Notes under the pieces: generated by a model
Seen by the model: only the letters and a program-made list of their open reading frames with translations
The model's database searches: none
What the model was told of the DNA's origin: nothing
Assembly: GCA_019425015.1 (NCBI GenBank)
Contig: JAHYYJ010000001.1
Span: 107,718 to 171,717 of the forward strand
Direction of reading: 5' to 3'
DNA from: Collinsella sp.
GTDB lineage: Bacteria; Actinomycetota; Coriobacteriia; Coriobacteriales; Coriobacteriaceae
DNA: 64,000 bases
Position numbers and translations under genes: made by a program
In this document: positions 36,008-44,085 of the stretch, one piece after another
Numbering within the stretch: the stretch's first letter is position 1
Layout: every line of letters begins with the position of its first letter

Positions 36008-37114
36008 ATGGCGATTACCATCGATATCGACACTGCACGCCCCTACCAGGTGCATGTTGGCACGTTTTTGCTGGAGCAGGCGGGGCCGCTCGTGCGCGCC
36101 ACCGCCGGCGGCACCAAGGCCGTCATCGTGACGGACACCACCGTGGGCCCGCTCTACCAGATGCCCGTTAAGCAGAGCCTGGAAGCGTCAGGCTACGAGG
36201 TGAGCATCTGCACCTTCGAGGCCGGCGAGGCCCATAAGTGCGCCGAGACCTACGTTGCCATTTTGGAGTTTGTGGCCGAGCACGAGCTTTCGCGCTCCGA
36301 CGTGATCGTGGCACTCGGCGGCGGCGTCGTGGGCGACGTGGCGGGCTTTGTGGCCGCCACCTACATGCGCGGCTGCAAGTTTGTGCAGATCCCCACGAGC
36401 CTGCTCGCCATGGTGGATTCGTCGGTGGGAGGCAAGACCGCCATAGACCTGGCTGCCGGCAAGAACTTGGCCGGCGCCTTTTGGCAGCCGAGCGTGGTTA
36501 TCGCCGACGTGGGGTGCCTGGCCACCCTCACGCCCGAGCAGTTCGCCGACGGCTGCGGCGAGGTCGTCAAGCACGCCGTAATCGCCGACCCGGAGCTTTT
36601 CGCCGAGCTGGAGAAGACCCCGCTCACGCTGGAGCTGCTCAACCAGGACGTGGCTCGCGTGGCGCTTATCATTGCCCGCAATATCGACATCAAGCGCGCC
36701 GTGGTCGTCGCCGACGAGCGCGAAACCAACCAGCGCAAGCTCCTCAACTTTGGACACAGTGCCGGACATGCCGTCGAGGCCTGCGAGCACTTTGAGCTGG
36801 GACACGGCAACTGCGTGTCGATCGGCATGGGTATCATCACGCGCGCCGCGGCCCTGCACGGCGTTTGCGATGCTGCCCTTCCCGGTCGTATTGAGGAGCT
36901 CTGCGCCCGCCATGGCCTCAAGACCCGCTGCGACCTAGATGCCGATGCCGTCTTTGCCGAGGCGCTCCACGACAAGAAGCGCGCGGGCGACACCATCGAT
37001 CTGGTGATTCCGCACGGCATTGGCCGCTGCAGCATCGACCGCATGCCGCTTTCCACTTTCCACGAACTCATTGCCGAGGGCCTCGGCCAGAAGGGAGACG
37101 CATCCGCATGCTAG
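36008..37114 (+). CDS. aroB: 3-dehydroquinate synthase
   Basis: Second pathway step, DAHP to 3-dehydroquinate, needing NAD and a divalent metal. Typical of AroB: ALGGGVVGDVAGFVAATYMR, then TSLLAMVDSSVGGKTAIDLA, and the metal ligands in GCGEVVKHAVIADPELF and LLNFGHSAGHAVEACEHFEL. The 368 residues are normal length. AAAGGACC precedes the ATG. The gene ends overlapping aroA by seven bases. Confidence 0.98.
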   Translation: MAITIDIDTARPYQVHVGTFLLEQAGPLVRATAGGTKAVIVTDTTVGPLYQMPVKQSLEASGYEVSICTFEAGEAHKCAETYVAILEFVAEHELSRSDVIVALGGGVVGDVAGFVAATYMRGCKFVQIPTSLLAMVDSSVGGKTAIDLAAGKNLAGAFWQPSVVIADVGCLATLTPEQFADGCGEVVKHAVIADPELFAELEKTPLTLELLNQDVARVALIIARNIDIKRAVVVADERETNQRKLLNFGHSAGHAVEACEHFELGHGNCVSIGMGIITRAAALHGVCDAALPGRIEELCARHGLKTRCDLDADAVFAEALHDKKRAGDTIDLVIPHGIGRCSIDRMPLSTFHELIAEGLGQKGDASAC

Positions 37115-38427
37115 CCCGCATCACCCCGTCCCCGCTCAAGGGCACCGTTCCCGCCATCGCGTCCAAGTCGATGGCGCATCGCCTGATCATCTGCGCCGCG
37201 CTTGCCAACGGCGAGACGCACGTTGCCTGCAACACTACCTGCGCCGACATCGAGGCCACGGTGCGTTGCCTCACGGCGCTCGGCGCCCGCATCGAGACTG
37301 TCGAGGACGGCTTCCAGGTCCACCCCACCATGAAGAGTGTTGAGTTTGGCCTGCTCAAGGCCCTTGCCGGCGGCACGCTCGACTGCGGCGAAAGCGGCTC
37401 CACGCTCCGCTTTATGTTACCCGTCGCCTGCGCGCTGGGCGCAGAGGCCACGTTTGTGGGTCAGGGACGCTTGGGCGCCCGCCCGCTCTCCCCGCTCTCG
37501 GACGAGATCATCGCCGCCGGCTGCGACCTACAGGGTCTGGGCGGTTTTCCGCTCAAGACGAGCGGCCGCATGCGCCCGGGCACCTTTGTGCTGCCGGGCA
37601 ACGTGAGCTCGCAGTACATCTCGGGCCTGCTGCTGGCAGCCCCGCTGCTCGCCCAGCCCTCCTGCGTGCAGGTAACCGGCCTCATTGAGAGCCGCCCCTA
37701 CATCAACCTGACGATCCAGGCCATGAAGGCCTTTGGCGTCGAGGTCAACGTCGAGCGTATTCCGGCCAAGGACGGCCAGCCCGAGGTCACGAACTTCCGC
37801 GTGAGCAGTGGCTCGTACCGCACGCCCGGCAGCGTAGCCGTCGAGGGCGACTGGTCCAACGCTGCCTTTTGGCTGTGCGCCGGTGCCATCGGATGCGACC
37901 CCATCACCGTCGAGGGCGTGTCGCTGAGCTCCGCACAGGGCGACCGCAACGTGCTTGCCGCGCTTTCGCGCTTTGGCGCCCGCATCGTGCGCTCCACCAA
38001 CGCCGCCACTGTGCAGTCCGACAAGCTCGCCGGCTTTGAGATGAGTGCCCACGACATTCCCGACCTGGTGCCCGTTATCTCTGCCGTGGCCTCGCTGGCG
38101 CAGGGCCGCACCTTTATTCGCGATTGCGCCCGTCTGCGCATCAAGGAATCCGACCGCCTGGTCACCACCACCCGAGAGCTCACCGCGTTGGGCGCGCAGG
38201 TGCGCATTGCCGGCGATGACCTCATCATCAAGGGTGTCGACGCCTTTACCGGCGGCGAGGTCGATTCGCACAACGACCACCGCATCGCCATGATGGCAGC
38301 CATCGCCGCAAGTCGCGCCACCGGCGAGGTCGTGATCCACGGCGCCGAGGCCGTCAACAAGTCCTATCCCGATTTCTTCGACCACTACCGCCTTTTGGGC
38401 GGCAAGGTCACGCTCGAGGAGGAATAG
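37108..38427 (+). CDS. aroA: 3-phosphoshikimate 1-carboxyvinyltransferase (EPSP synthase)
   Basis: Sixth step: shikimate 3-phosphate + PEP to EPSP. The 439 residues carry KSMAHRLIICAALANGETHV at the N-terminus, GESGSTLRFMLPVACALGAE (the PEP site region), and DHRIAMMAAIAASRATGEV near the end. In the SGSTLR motif the sequence fits the common bacterial type; herbicide class cannot be assigned safely by eye. Overlaps aroB by seven bases and is followed by aroC after one base. Confidence 0.98.
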   Translation: MLARITPSPLKGTVPAIASKSMAHRLIICAALANGETHVACNTTCADIEATVRCLTALGARIETVEDGFQVHPTMKSVEFGLLKALAGGTLDCGESGSTLRFMLPVACALGAEATFVGQGRLGARPLSPLSDEIIAAGCDLQGLGGFPLKTSGRMRPGTFVLPGNVSSQYISGLLLAAPLLAQPSCVQVTGLIESRPYINLTIQAMKAFGVEVNVERIPAKDGQPEVTNFRVSSGSYRTPGSVAVEGDWSNAAFWLCAGAIGCDPITVEGVSLSSAQGDRNVLAALSRFGARIVRSTNAATVQSDKLAGFEMSAHDIPDLVPVISAVASLAQGRTFIRDCARLRIKESDRLVTTTRELTALGAQVRIAGDDLIIKGVDAFTGGEVDSHNDHRIAMMAAIAASRATGEVVIHGAEAVNKSYPDFFDHYRLLGGKVTLEEE

Positions 38428-38428
38428 C

Positions 38429-39526
38429 ATGTCCTCGACCTTTGGCAACGTATTGCATCTGAGCATCTTCGGCCAGTCGCACTCCCCCGCCATCGGCTGC
38501 TCGCTCGATGGCATCCCGGCGGGCATCGCCGTGGACCAGGAGAAGCTGCAGGCCTTCCTCGACCGTCGTGCCCCCGGCCGCGACGAGACCGCGACCAAAC
38601 GCCGCGAGGCCGACGCCGCCCACATCATCGCCGGAGTTGTCGATGGACATACCACGGGCACGCCCATCGCAGCGATTATCGAGAACACCAACACGCGCTC
38701 CAAGGATTACTCCGAGCTGCGCCGCAAGCCCCGTCCCGGACATGCGGACTTCCCTGCGCGCGTGAAGTACCACAACATGCACGATGTCGCTGGTGGAGGG
38801 CATTTCTCCGGCCGCCTAACGGCACCCTTGTGCATCGCCGGCGGCATTGCGCTGCAGGCACTCGAAGCCCGCGGCATTCAGGTCATGGCGCACGTGGCGC
38901 AGATCGGCGGCATCTCCGACCTGCCGATGGACGATATGGTCTATCGCGAGGCCGACCGCAAGGCGATCCTTACGAACGATCTTCCTTGCATTGACGCCGC
39001 CGCAGCCGGCCGCATGCGTGAGGAGATCCTAGCCGCACGCGACGAACTCGACAGCATCGGCGGCATCGTGGAGTGCGGCATTTATGGGCTTCCCGCGGGC
39101 ATCGGCGACCCCATGTTCGACGGCATCGAGAACCGCATCGCGCAAATCGCGTTTGGCATTCCCGCCGTAAAGGGCGTGGAGTTTGGCATGGGCTTTGCCG
39201 TGGCCGCCATGCGCGGCAGCGAGAACAATGATCCGTATCGCATCGATGCCGAGACGGGCGAGATCGAGGTCGAGTCCAACAACGCCGGCGGCATCCTGGG
39301 CGGTATTTCGACCGGCGCGCCCGTCATGTGGCGCATGGCCGTAAAGCCGACGCCCTCCATTGGCCGCGAGCAGCAGACGGTGGACATGGACGCTATGGAA
39401 AATGCCGAGCTCTCGGTCCACGGCCGCCACGATCCCTGCATCGTCCCCCGAGCTGTCCCCGTAGCCGAGGCAGCCGCCGCCCTTGCCATCTGGGACGCCC
39501 TCCTCGAAGACGCCGCCCAGCGCTAA
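38429..39526 (+). CDS. aroC: Chorismate synthase
   Basis: Seventh step: EPSP to chorismate, with reduced FMN as catalyst. FGNVLHLSIFGQSHSPAIGC at the start, RPGHADFPARVKYHNMHDVA in the FMN/EPSP site, and GRHDPCIVPRAVPVAEAAAA at the end are the three family signatures. The 365 residues are normal. It has no fused flavin reductase. It starts one base after aroA. Confidence 0.98.
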   Translation: MSSTFGNVLHLSIFGQSHSPAIGCSLDGIPAGIAVDQEKLQAFLDRRAPGRDETATKRREADAAHIIAGVVDGHTTGTPIAAIIENTNTRSKDYSELRRKPRPGHADFPARVKYHNMHDVAGGGHFSGRLTAPLCIAGGIALQALEARGIQVMAHVAQIGGISDLPMDDMVYREADRKAILTNDLPCIDAAAAGRMREEILAARDELDSIGGIVECGIYGLPAGIGDPMFDGIENRIAQIAFGIPAVKGVEFGMGFAVAAMRGSENNDPYRIDAETGEIEVESNNAGGILGGISTGAPVMWRMAVKPTPSIGREQQTVDMDAMENAELSVHGRHDPCIVPRAVPVAEAAAALAIWDALLEDAAQR

Positions 39527-39569
39527 CTACCCACCCCTCAACATCCCCCGACACGTGAAAGGGGTCTCC

Positions 39570-40715
39570 ATGGACCTTGCTGACATCCGCCAGGCCATCG
39601 ATGGCATCGACACCACGCTCCTCAACAGCTTTGTCGAGCGCATGGACATTGCCACCGAGGTAGCCAAGTCAAAAATCGAGATGGGCAAGGCCGTCTTCGA
39701 CCCCGCCCGTGAACGCTCCAAGCTCAACAACCTCGCCAGCCGCGCGCCCGAGCGCTACGAGGCGCAGACCATCACCCTGTTCCGTCTCCTCATGAGCATG
39801 AGCAAGGCCGAGCAGCAGCGCTACATCAACGAGCTCAAGGGCATCACTGTCTCGCAAAAGGCCCACGCGACGGCTGCAGCCTCCGACACGCCCTTCCCTC
39901 AAACTGCCACCGTCGCTTGCCAGGGCGTTGAGGGCGCTTACAGTCAAATCGCCGCGTGCAAGCTCTTCGACGTACCCGACATCGCGTTTTTCGAGACCTT
40001 CGAAGGCGTTATGCGCGCTGTGCGCGACGGCTTCTGCGAGTTTGGTGTGCTGCCCATCGAGAACTCCACCGCCGGCTCGGTCAACGCCGTCTACGACCTG
40101 CTCGCCCAGTTCGACTTCCACATCGTGCGCTCGCTTCGCCTCAAGATCGACCACAACTTGCTCGTCAAGCCCGGCACCAAGCTCGCCGACGTGCGCGAGG
40201 TCTACAGCCACGGCCAAGCCATTGCCCAGTGTGCCGGCTTTATCGAGTCCCACGACCTGCACGCCACCAAGTACCCCAACACGGCCATGTCGGCCGAGAT
40301 GGTCGCCAACTCCGAGCGCACCGATGTTGCCGCCATCGCCTCGCGCAGCTGTGCCACGCTGTATGGCCTCGAGGTGCTGGAGCCCAATATCCAAGACTCG
40401 GACAACAACTACACGCGCTTTGTCGTCATCAGCCGCGAGCCGCGCGTCTACCCCGGCGCTAATCGCACCTCGCTCATGATCACCACGGCCAACGAGCCGG
40501 GCGCCCTCTATCGCGTGCTCGAGCGCTTCTACGCACTCAACATCAACCTCATCAAGCTCGAGAGCCGCCCCATCCCCGGCCGCGACTTTGAGTTTATGTT
40601 CTACTTTGATCTGGACTGCCCCTTTGGCAGCAAGGCCCTCGACGACCTGCTCGATTCCATCGACGACGTGTGCGAGAGCTTCACCTACTTTGGCAGCTAC
40701 ACGGAGGTGCTCTAG
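39570..40715 (+). CDS. pheA: Bifunctional chorismate mutase / prephenate dehydratase
   Basis: Converts chorismate to prephenate and on to phenylpyruvate. The start ATG at 39570 follows GAAAGGGG; the frame also opens upstream inside aroC without a site. Residues ~1-95 are an AroQ-type mutase (MDLADIRQAIDGIDTTLLNS, with Arg and Lys in the helix pair). The dehydratase spans about 115-290 (VACQGVEGAYSQIAACKLF, PIENSTAGSVNAVYDLLAQF, NNYTRFVVISREP). An ACT regulatory domain follows (about 300-381, LIKLESRPIPGRDFEFMFYF), the expected site of phenylalanine feedback. At 381 residues it matches the E. coli layout. Confidence 0.97.
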   Translation: MDLADIRQAIDGIDTTLLNSFVERMDIATEVAKSKIEMGKAVFDPARERSKLNNLASRAPERYEAQTITLFRLLMSMSKAEQQRYINELKGITVSQKAHATAAASDTPFPQTATVACQGVEGAYSQIAACKLFDVPDIAFFETFEGVMRAVRDGFCEFGVLPIENSTAGSVNAVYDLLAQFDFHIVRSLRLKIDHNLLVKPGTKLADVREVYSHGQAIAQCAGFIESHDLHATKYPNTAMSAEMVANSERTDVAAIASRSCATLYGLEVLEPNIQDSDNNYTRFVVISREPRVYPGANRTSLMITTANEPGALYRVLERFYALNINLIKLESRPIPGRDFEFMFYFDLDCPFGSKALDDLLDSIDDVCESFTYFGSYTEVL

Positions 40716-41966
40716 ATGACCGATACTGCCGCAACCCGCCCCTACGGCGTGCTAGGCCGCGTACTGGGCCACAGCTACACCCCGACCATCTACAAAGAGC
40801 TCGCGGGGCTCGACTACGTGCGATTTGAGCGCGAGCCCGAGGACCTCGCGGCCTTTATGACCGGCGACGAGTGGGAGGGCACCAACGTGACCATCCCCTA
40901 CAAGCGCGCCGTCATGGACTACCTGGACGAACTGAGCCCGCTCGCCGAGCGCATGGGCAACGTCAACACCATCACGCGTCTAGCTGACGGTCGTTTGCGC
41001 GGCGACAACACCGACTACTTTGGTTTTCAGTGCCTGGTCGAGGAGTTGGGGCTTGAGGTCGCCGGCAAGAAGGCCCTCGTGCTCGGAGCCACTGGCGGTG
41101 CAGGCACCACGGCAAGTATGGTGCTGGGAGATCTGGGCGCCATCGTTGTGCCCGTGGGTCGCACGAGCGAGGTCAACTACGACAACATCTCGCAGCAGTC
41201 CGACGCCGCCCTGCTCGTCAACTGCACGCCCGCTGGCATGTTCCCCCATTGCCCCGACGCGCCCTGCACGCTCGAAGGGCTCGATGCACTCGAAGGCGTT
41301 ATCGACATTGTCTACAACCCCGCCCGTACGGGCCTGATGCTCGAGGCCGAGCGCCGCGGGATCCCCTGCATCGGCGGTCTACTCATGCTTGTTGCCCAAG
41401 CGGCACAGGCCGTCGAGCGCTATACCGGGCAGGTCACCCCGCGCGAGCGCATCCTGGACGTAACGGAGCGCTTGTCACACCGCGAACAGAACATCGCGCT
41501 CATCGGCATGCCGGGCTCGGGCAAGACCCGCGTGGGCGAGCAGATCGCCCAGCTCACGGGCCGCAAGCACATCGACTTGGACCGCGCGCTCGAGGAGCGT
41601 CTGGGCATGCCCTGTGCCGACTATATCGTCGAGCGCGGCGAGGTGGCCTTCCGCGAACAGGAGACGGCGGCGCTGTCCGACATTTCCAGGCGCAGCGGCC
41701 TGGTGCTCTCCACCGGCGGCGGCGTGGTCACGCGTGACGAGAACTATCCGCTGCTGCACCAAAACAGCCAGATCGTGATGCTCAACCGCAAGCTCGACGA
41801 ACTCGCCCACAAGGGACGCCCTATCACCGCCCGCGACGGCATCGACAAGCTGGCCGAGCAGCGCATGCCGCGCTACCGCGCCTGGGCTGACTACATCATA
41901 GACTCGCGCGACTGCGCCGCCAACACCGCCCAAGCTCTCCTCGAGACCCTCCCACCCGCTCTCTAA
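40716..41966 (+). CDS. Shikimate dehydrogenase - shikimate kinase fusion
   Basis: Carries out pathway steps four and five in one 416-residue chain. Residues ~1-255 are AroE: NVTIPYKRAVMDYLDELSPL with the catalytic Lys, GDNTDYFGFQCLVEELG with the Asp, LGATGGAGTTASMVLGDLGA (NADP site), and LLVNCTPAGMFP. The N-terminal shikimate-binding motif reads GHSYTPTIYKEL where S-x-S is usual (Thr in place of the second Ser). Residues ~260-416 are AroK: IALIGMPGSGKTRVGEQIAQ (P-loop), LDRALEERLGM, VAFREQETAA, LSTGGGVVT. A single frame with no stop or slip between domains supports a true fusion. It starts directly after the pheA stop. Confidence 0.95.
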   Translation: MTDTAATRPYGVLGRVLGHSYTPTIYKELAGLDYVRFEREPEDLAAFMTGDEWEGTNVTIPYKRAVMDYLDELSPLAERMGNVNTITRLADGRLRGDNTDYFGFQCLVEELGLEVAGKKALVLGATGGAGTTASMVLGDLGAIVVPVGRTSEVNYDNISQQSDAALLVNCTPAGMFPHCPDAPCTLEGLDALEGVIDIVYNPARTGLMLEAERRGIPCIGGLLMLVAQAAQAVERYTGQVTPRERILDVTERLSHREQNIALIGMPGSGKTRVGEQIAQLTGRKHIDLDRALEERLGMPCADYIVERGEVAFREQETAALSDISRRSGLVLSTGGGVVTRDENYPLLHQNSQIVMLNRKLDELAHKGRPITARDGIDKLAEQRMPRYRAWADYIIDSRDCAANTAQALLETLPPAL

Positions 41967-41968
41967 AA

Positions 41969-42007
41969 AAACCACCACAAAGGGGACAGGCACCTTTGTG
42001 GTGGTTT
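41969..42007 (+). repeat. Perfect 15-bp palindrome between the aroE-aroK fusion and aroQ, REP-like
   Basis: Arms 41969-41983 and 41993-42007 (AAACCACCACAAAGG and its complement) around GGACAGGCA. It begins two bases past the aroE-aroK stop and ends 22 bp before the aroQ start. The AGGGGACAGGCACC centre recalls the GGGAC core of the other palindromes here. Not followed by a T-run, so more likely a repeat element or RNA-stabilising hairpin than a terminator. Confidence 0.7.
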
Positions 42008-42029
42008 CTCGACTGCAAAGGAAGCAACC

Positions 42030-42467
42030 ATGAAAGCACTCGTCATCAACGGCCCCAACCTCAACATGCTCGGCATTCGCGAGCCGGGCATCTATGGCAG
42101 CGACAACTACGACCGCTTAGTGCAGATCTGCCAGGAAGCGGGCGCCGCACAGGGCTTCGACGAGGTCGAGGTCTTCCAGTCCAACCACGAGGGCAACATC
42201 GTCGACAAGATCCAGGAGGCCTACGGCAAGGTCGACGGCATCGTCATCAACCCGGCTGCCTACACGCATACGAGCGTGGCGATCCTCGACGCCCTCAAGG
42301 CCGTTGCCATCCCTGCCGTCGAGGTGCACATCAGCGCCGTAGAGACGCGCGAAGACTTCCGCCAGGTGAGCTACGCCCGCCTAGCCTGCTTCGCCACCAT
42401 CACCGGCGAGGGCCTGCAGGGATACGCACATGCGTTAGAGTTGCTGAGGGAGCGTCTCGATAAATAG
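42030..42467 (+). CDS. aroQ: 3-dehydroquinate dehydratase, type II
   Basis: Third pathway step, dehydroquinate to dehydroshikimate. The small dodecameric type II enzyme, 145 residues: LVINGPNLNMLGIREPGIYG with the catalytic Arg and Tyr, FQSNHEGNIVDKIQEA, INPAAYTHTSVAI, and PAVEVHISAVETREDFR. A good AAAGGAAG site precedes the ATG. Last gene of the aromatic run, set off from the aroE-aroK fusion by a palindrome and followed by a terminator. Confidence 0.98.
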   Translation: MKALVINGPNLNMLGIREPGIYGSDNYDRLVQICQEAGAAQGFDEVEVFQSNHEGNIVDKIQEAYGKVDGIVINPAAYTHTSVAILDALKAVAIPAVEVHISAVETREDFRQVSYARLACFATITGEGLQGYAHALELLRERLDK

Positions 42468-42515
42468 GGTCACGTGCCAAGTTGTTTGCCACGATACACG
42501 ACCACAACGGACTTC

Positions 42516-42550
42516 GCCGGCGGCAGCGACCTCGCTGCCGCCGGCATTTA
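42516..42550 (+). terminator. Terminator of the aromatic operon
   Basis: 14-bp GC-rich stem, arms 42516-42529 and 42532-42545 (GCCGGCGGCAGCGA and its complement), followed by ATTTA. The stem is very stable, the T-tail weak. It separates aroQ from the accessory module that follows. Confidence 0.7.
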
Positions 42551-42560
42551 GTTACTGGCT

Positions 42561-42566
42561 TATAAT
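42561..42566 (+). promoter_or_regulatory. Consensus -10 box ahead of module copy A
   Basis: TATAAT, 32 bp before the start codon of the DUF4869-like gene and just past the operon terminator. No good -35 box, so an activator or extended contact may be needed. Confidence 0.5.
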
Positions 42567-42597
42567 CGTTGCAGTCACACAACGTCTGGAGACGCGC

Positions 42598-43047
42598 ATG
42601 TTAAGCATCCATCTGGGAGATTATCCCGGTTCCATCTACGATACCGAAACCTATTTTAGGAACTCATACTTGGACTCATGGTTCGAAGACCCTATGGCCG
42701 CACAAATCATTAAAAGCGTGGACGGATCAGAGCTCATCGGTCCCCACAACATCGTAAGCAAACAACTAGGCTCAATCACCCCACTCGAACTGTCCGGCGG
42801 CGTCAAGACGCTGCTGTTAGTACGCAATCTCCCAAATATGGTGTTCAACGCATCGACCTGCGGAGACAACTGTGCCCGCTGGCTACTCAAGATCGGCAAA
42901 GAGCAGGATGTGCTGGTGACCCTTTACCACATCATGAAGTTCCCCTGGAAGAACTTTGAAATCCGCATTGAAAACGATGACCGCATCGTCAGAAACATGC
43001 AGGAGTTTGTCGGCGCCACGAATGACTTTTTGGATGTTGATGAGTAA
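42598..43047 (+). CDS. DUF4869-like protein, module copy A
   Basis: Function unknown; I link it to DUF4869 from memory only. The 149 residues carry no signal peptide or membrane helix. Segments shared with copy B (55086-55523): GDYPGSIYDTETYFRNSY near the start, LGSITPLELSGGVKTLLL (about 57-74), FNASTCGDNC (83-92) and LYHIMKF. The two Cys in the last-but-one motif and the glycine-rich SGGVKT are invariant between copies and are candidates for a catalytic or ligand site. GGAG precedes the ATG. The stop overlaps the next start (TAATG), so the two proteins are made together. A toxin, sensor or adaptor role are all open. Confidence 0.75.
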   Translation: MLSIHLGDYPGSIYDTETYFRNSYLDSWFEDPMAAQIIKSVDGSELIGPHNIVSKQLGSITPLELSGGVKTLLLVRNLPNMVFNASTCGDNCARWLLKIGKEQDVLVTLYHIMKFPWKNFEIRIENDDRIVRNMQEFVGATNDFLDVDE

Positions 43048-44045
43048 TGAAGGGAACGCATACCGTTGTCGTAGAGCGTGCAAAGGTCAAATACACACTC
43101 ACCTTTAAACGCAACATTTCCTTCATTCGCGGTAACAGCGGCACGGGCAAAACGACGCTCATCTCGACGATTCGCGACTACAACGACCGAGGACCGGAAA
43201 GCGGCGTTACACTCAGCTGCGACGTGCCCTGCGAAACGCTTTCCGGCAGACGCTGGGAGCGCGAACTGTCGATCATCGAAGATTCGATCGTCTTTCTAGA
43301 TGAGGGCAACGAGTTTATCTACTCAAAGGACTTCGCCAAAGCCATCAACGGATCGTCCAACTATTTTGTTCTGATATCTCGTCGCGACGCCAACGAACTC
43401 CCCTACAGCGTCGACGAGATCCTAAAGCTAGTCAACACCACAAGCAAGACAATTAATGGCCGCAAGAGCGACAGACGCTTCTACTCGGTGACCAAGCCGC
43501 TATATGACCACACGGCAAGCATGTTGTATCAGGATCTAAATGTTGGATTCGAGATACCCGACGCCGTAGTTGTCGAGGACAGCAAATCGGGTTATCAATT
43601 CTACAGCGTCCTTTGCAACCGACTGGGAATCCCCTGCTATTCCGCCACCGGCGTAGCAAACCTAAAACGAACGATTCACGAATGTCCCGAGCAAAACATC
43701 CTTGCCATAGGAGACGGCGCAGCGTTTGGCCCCTACATCGAAAAGGTGCTGGGACAGCGCGTTTACAAGAACGTTCGCTTGTTCCTCCCGGAATCATTTG
43801 AGTGGACACTTCTGCAATCTGGCCTCATTCCCAGCAACGATATCCCAAAGATTCTCGAGAACCCCTCGAACTACATCGAGAGCCGCGACTACCTGAGCTG
43901 GGAGCGGTTCTTCACCGACGTATTGATCAAGTACTCTGCAGACACTCGCTACGTCTACAGAAAGGCACGGCTCAACGAGCAGTACCTAAAGCCGCAGGCG
44001 ATGGATGCAGTTGCAAGCGTCTTGCCCGAGTGTCTGAAGGCATAA
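43047..44045 (+). CDS. P-loop ATPase with Toprim-like C-terminal motifs, module copy A
   Basis: Function unknown. The 332 residues begin with a beta-strand lead into a P-loop: RNISFIRGNSGTGKTTL (Walker A 29-37). Walker B is DSIVFLDEG (79-87), followed by SSNYFVLISRRD and LPYSVDEI. The C-terminal half has VVVEDSKSGYQF (174-185), a Gly-containing turn, ILAIGDGAAFG (218-228) and LPESFEWTLLQSG. The spacing E...G...DGxAxG resembles a Toprim fold as in OLD-type nucleases, but the match is by eye. No coiled coil, no membrane segment. Translationally coupled to the DUF4869-like gene; the same pair occurs at 54-55.5 kb. Generic database names for such proteins may be misleading. Confidence 0.75.
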   Translation: MKGTHTVVVERAKVKYTLTFKRNISFIRGNSGTGKTTLISTIRDYNDRGPESGVTLSCDVPCETLSGRRWERELSIIEDSIVFLDEGNEFIYSKDFAKAINGSSNYFVLISRRDANELPYSVDEILKLVNTTSKTINGRKSDRRFYSVTKPLYDHTASMLYQDLNVGFEIPDAVVVEDSKSGYQFYSVLCNRLGIPCYSATGVANLKRTIHECPEQNILAIGDGAAFGPYIEKVLGQRVYKNVRLFLPESFEWTLLQSGLIPSNDIPKILENPSNYIESRDYLSWERFFTDVLIKYSADTRYVYRKARLNEQYLKPQAMDAVASVLPECLKA

Positions 44046-44049
44046 TGAC

Positions 44050-44083
44050 AGTGGGGAGGACCAACTTGGTCCTCCCCACTTTT
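44050..44083 (+). terminator. Rho-independent terminator after module copy A
   Basis: Perfect 15-bp stem (44050-44064 with 44066-44080, AGTGGGGAGGACCAA and complement) followed by TTTT on the plus strand, two bases past the stop codon region. It may also slow the convergent acyltransferase transcript. Confidence 0.9.
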
Positions 44084-44085
44084 AA

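Noticed and set aside
42598..44045. Calling the module a toxin-antitoxin system
   Set aside because: Gene sizes and coupling would allow it, but neither protein has a recognisable toxin fold or DNA-binding antitoxin motif.
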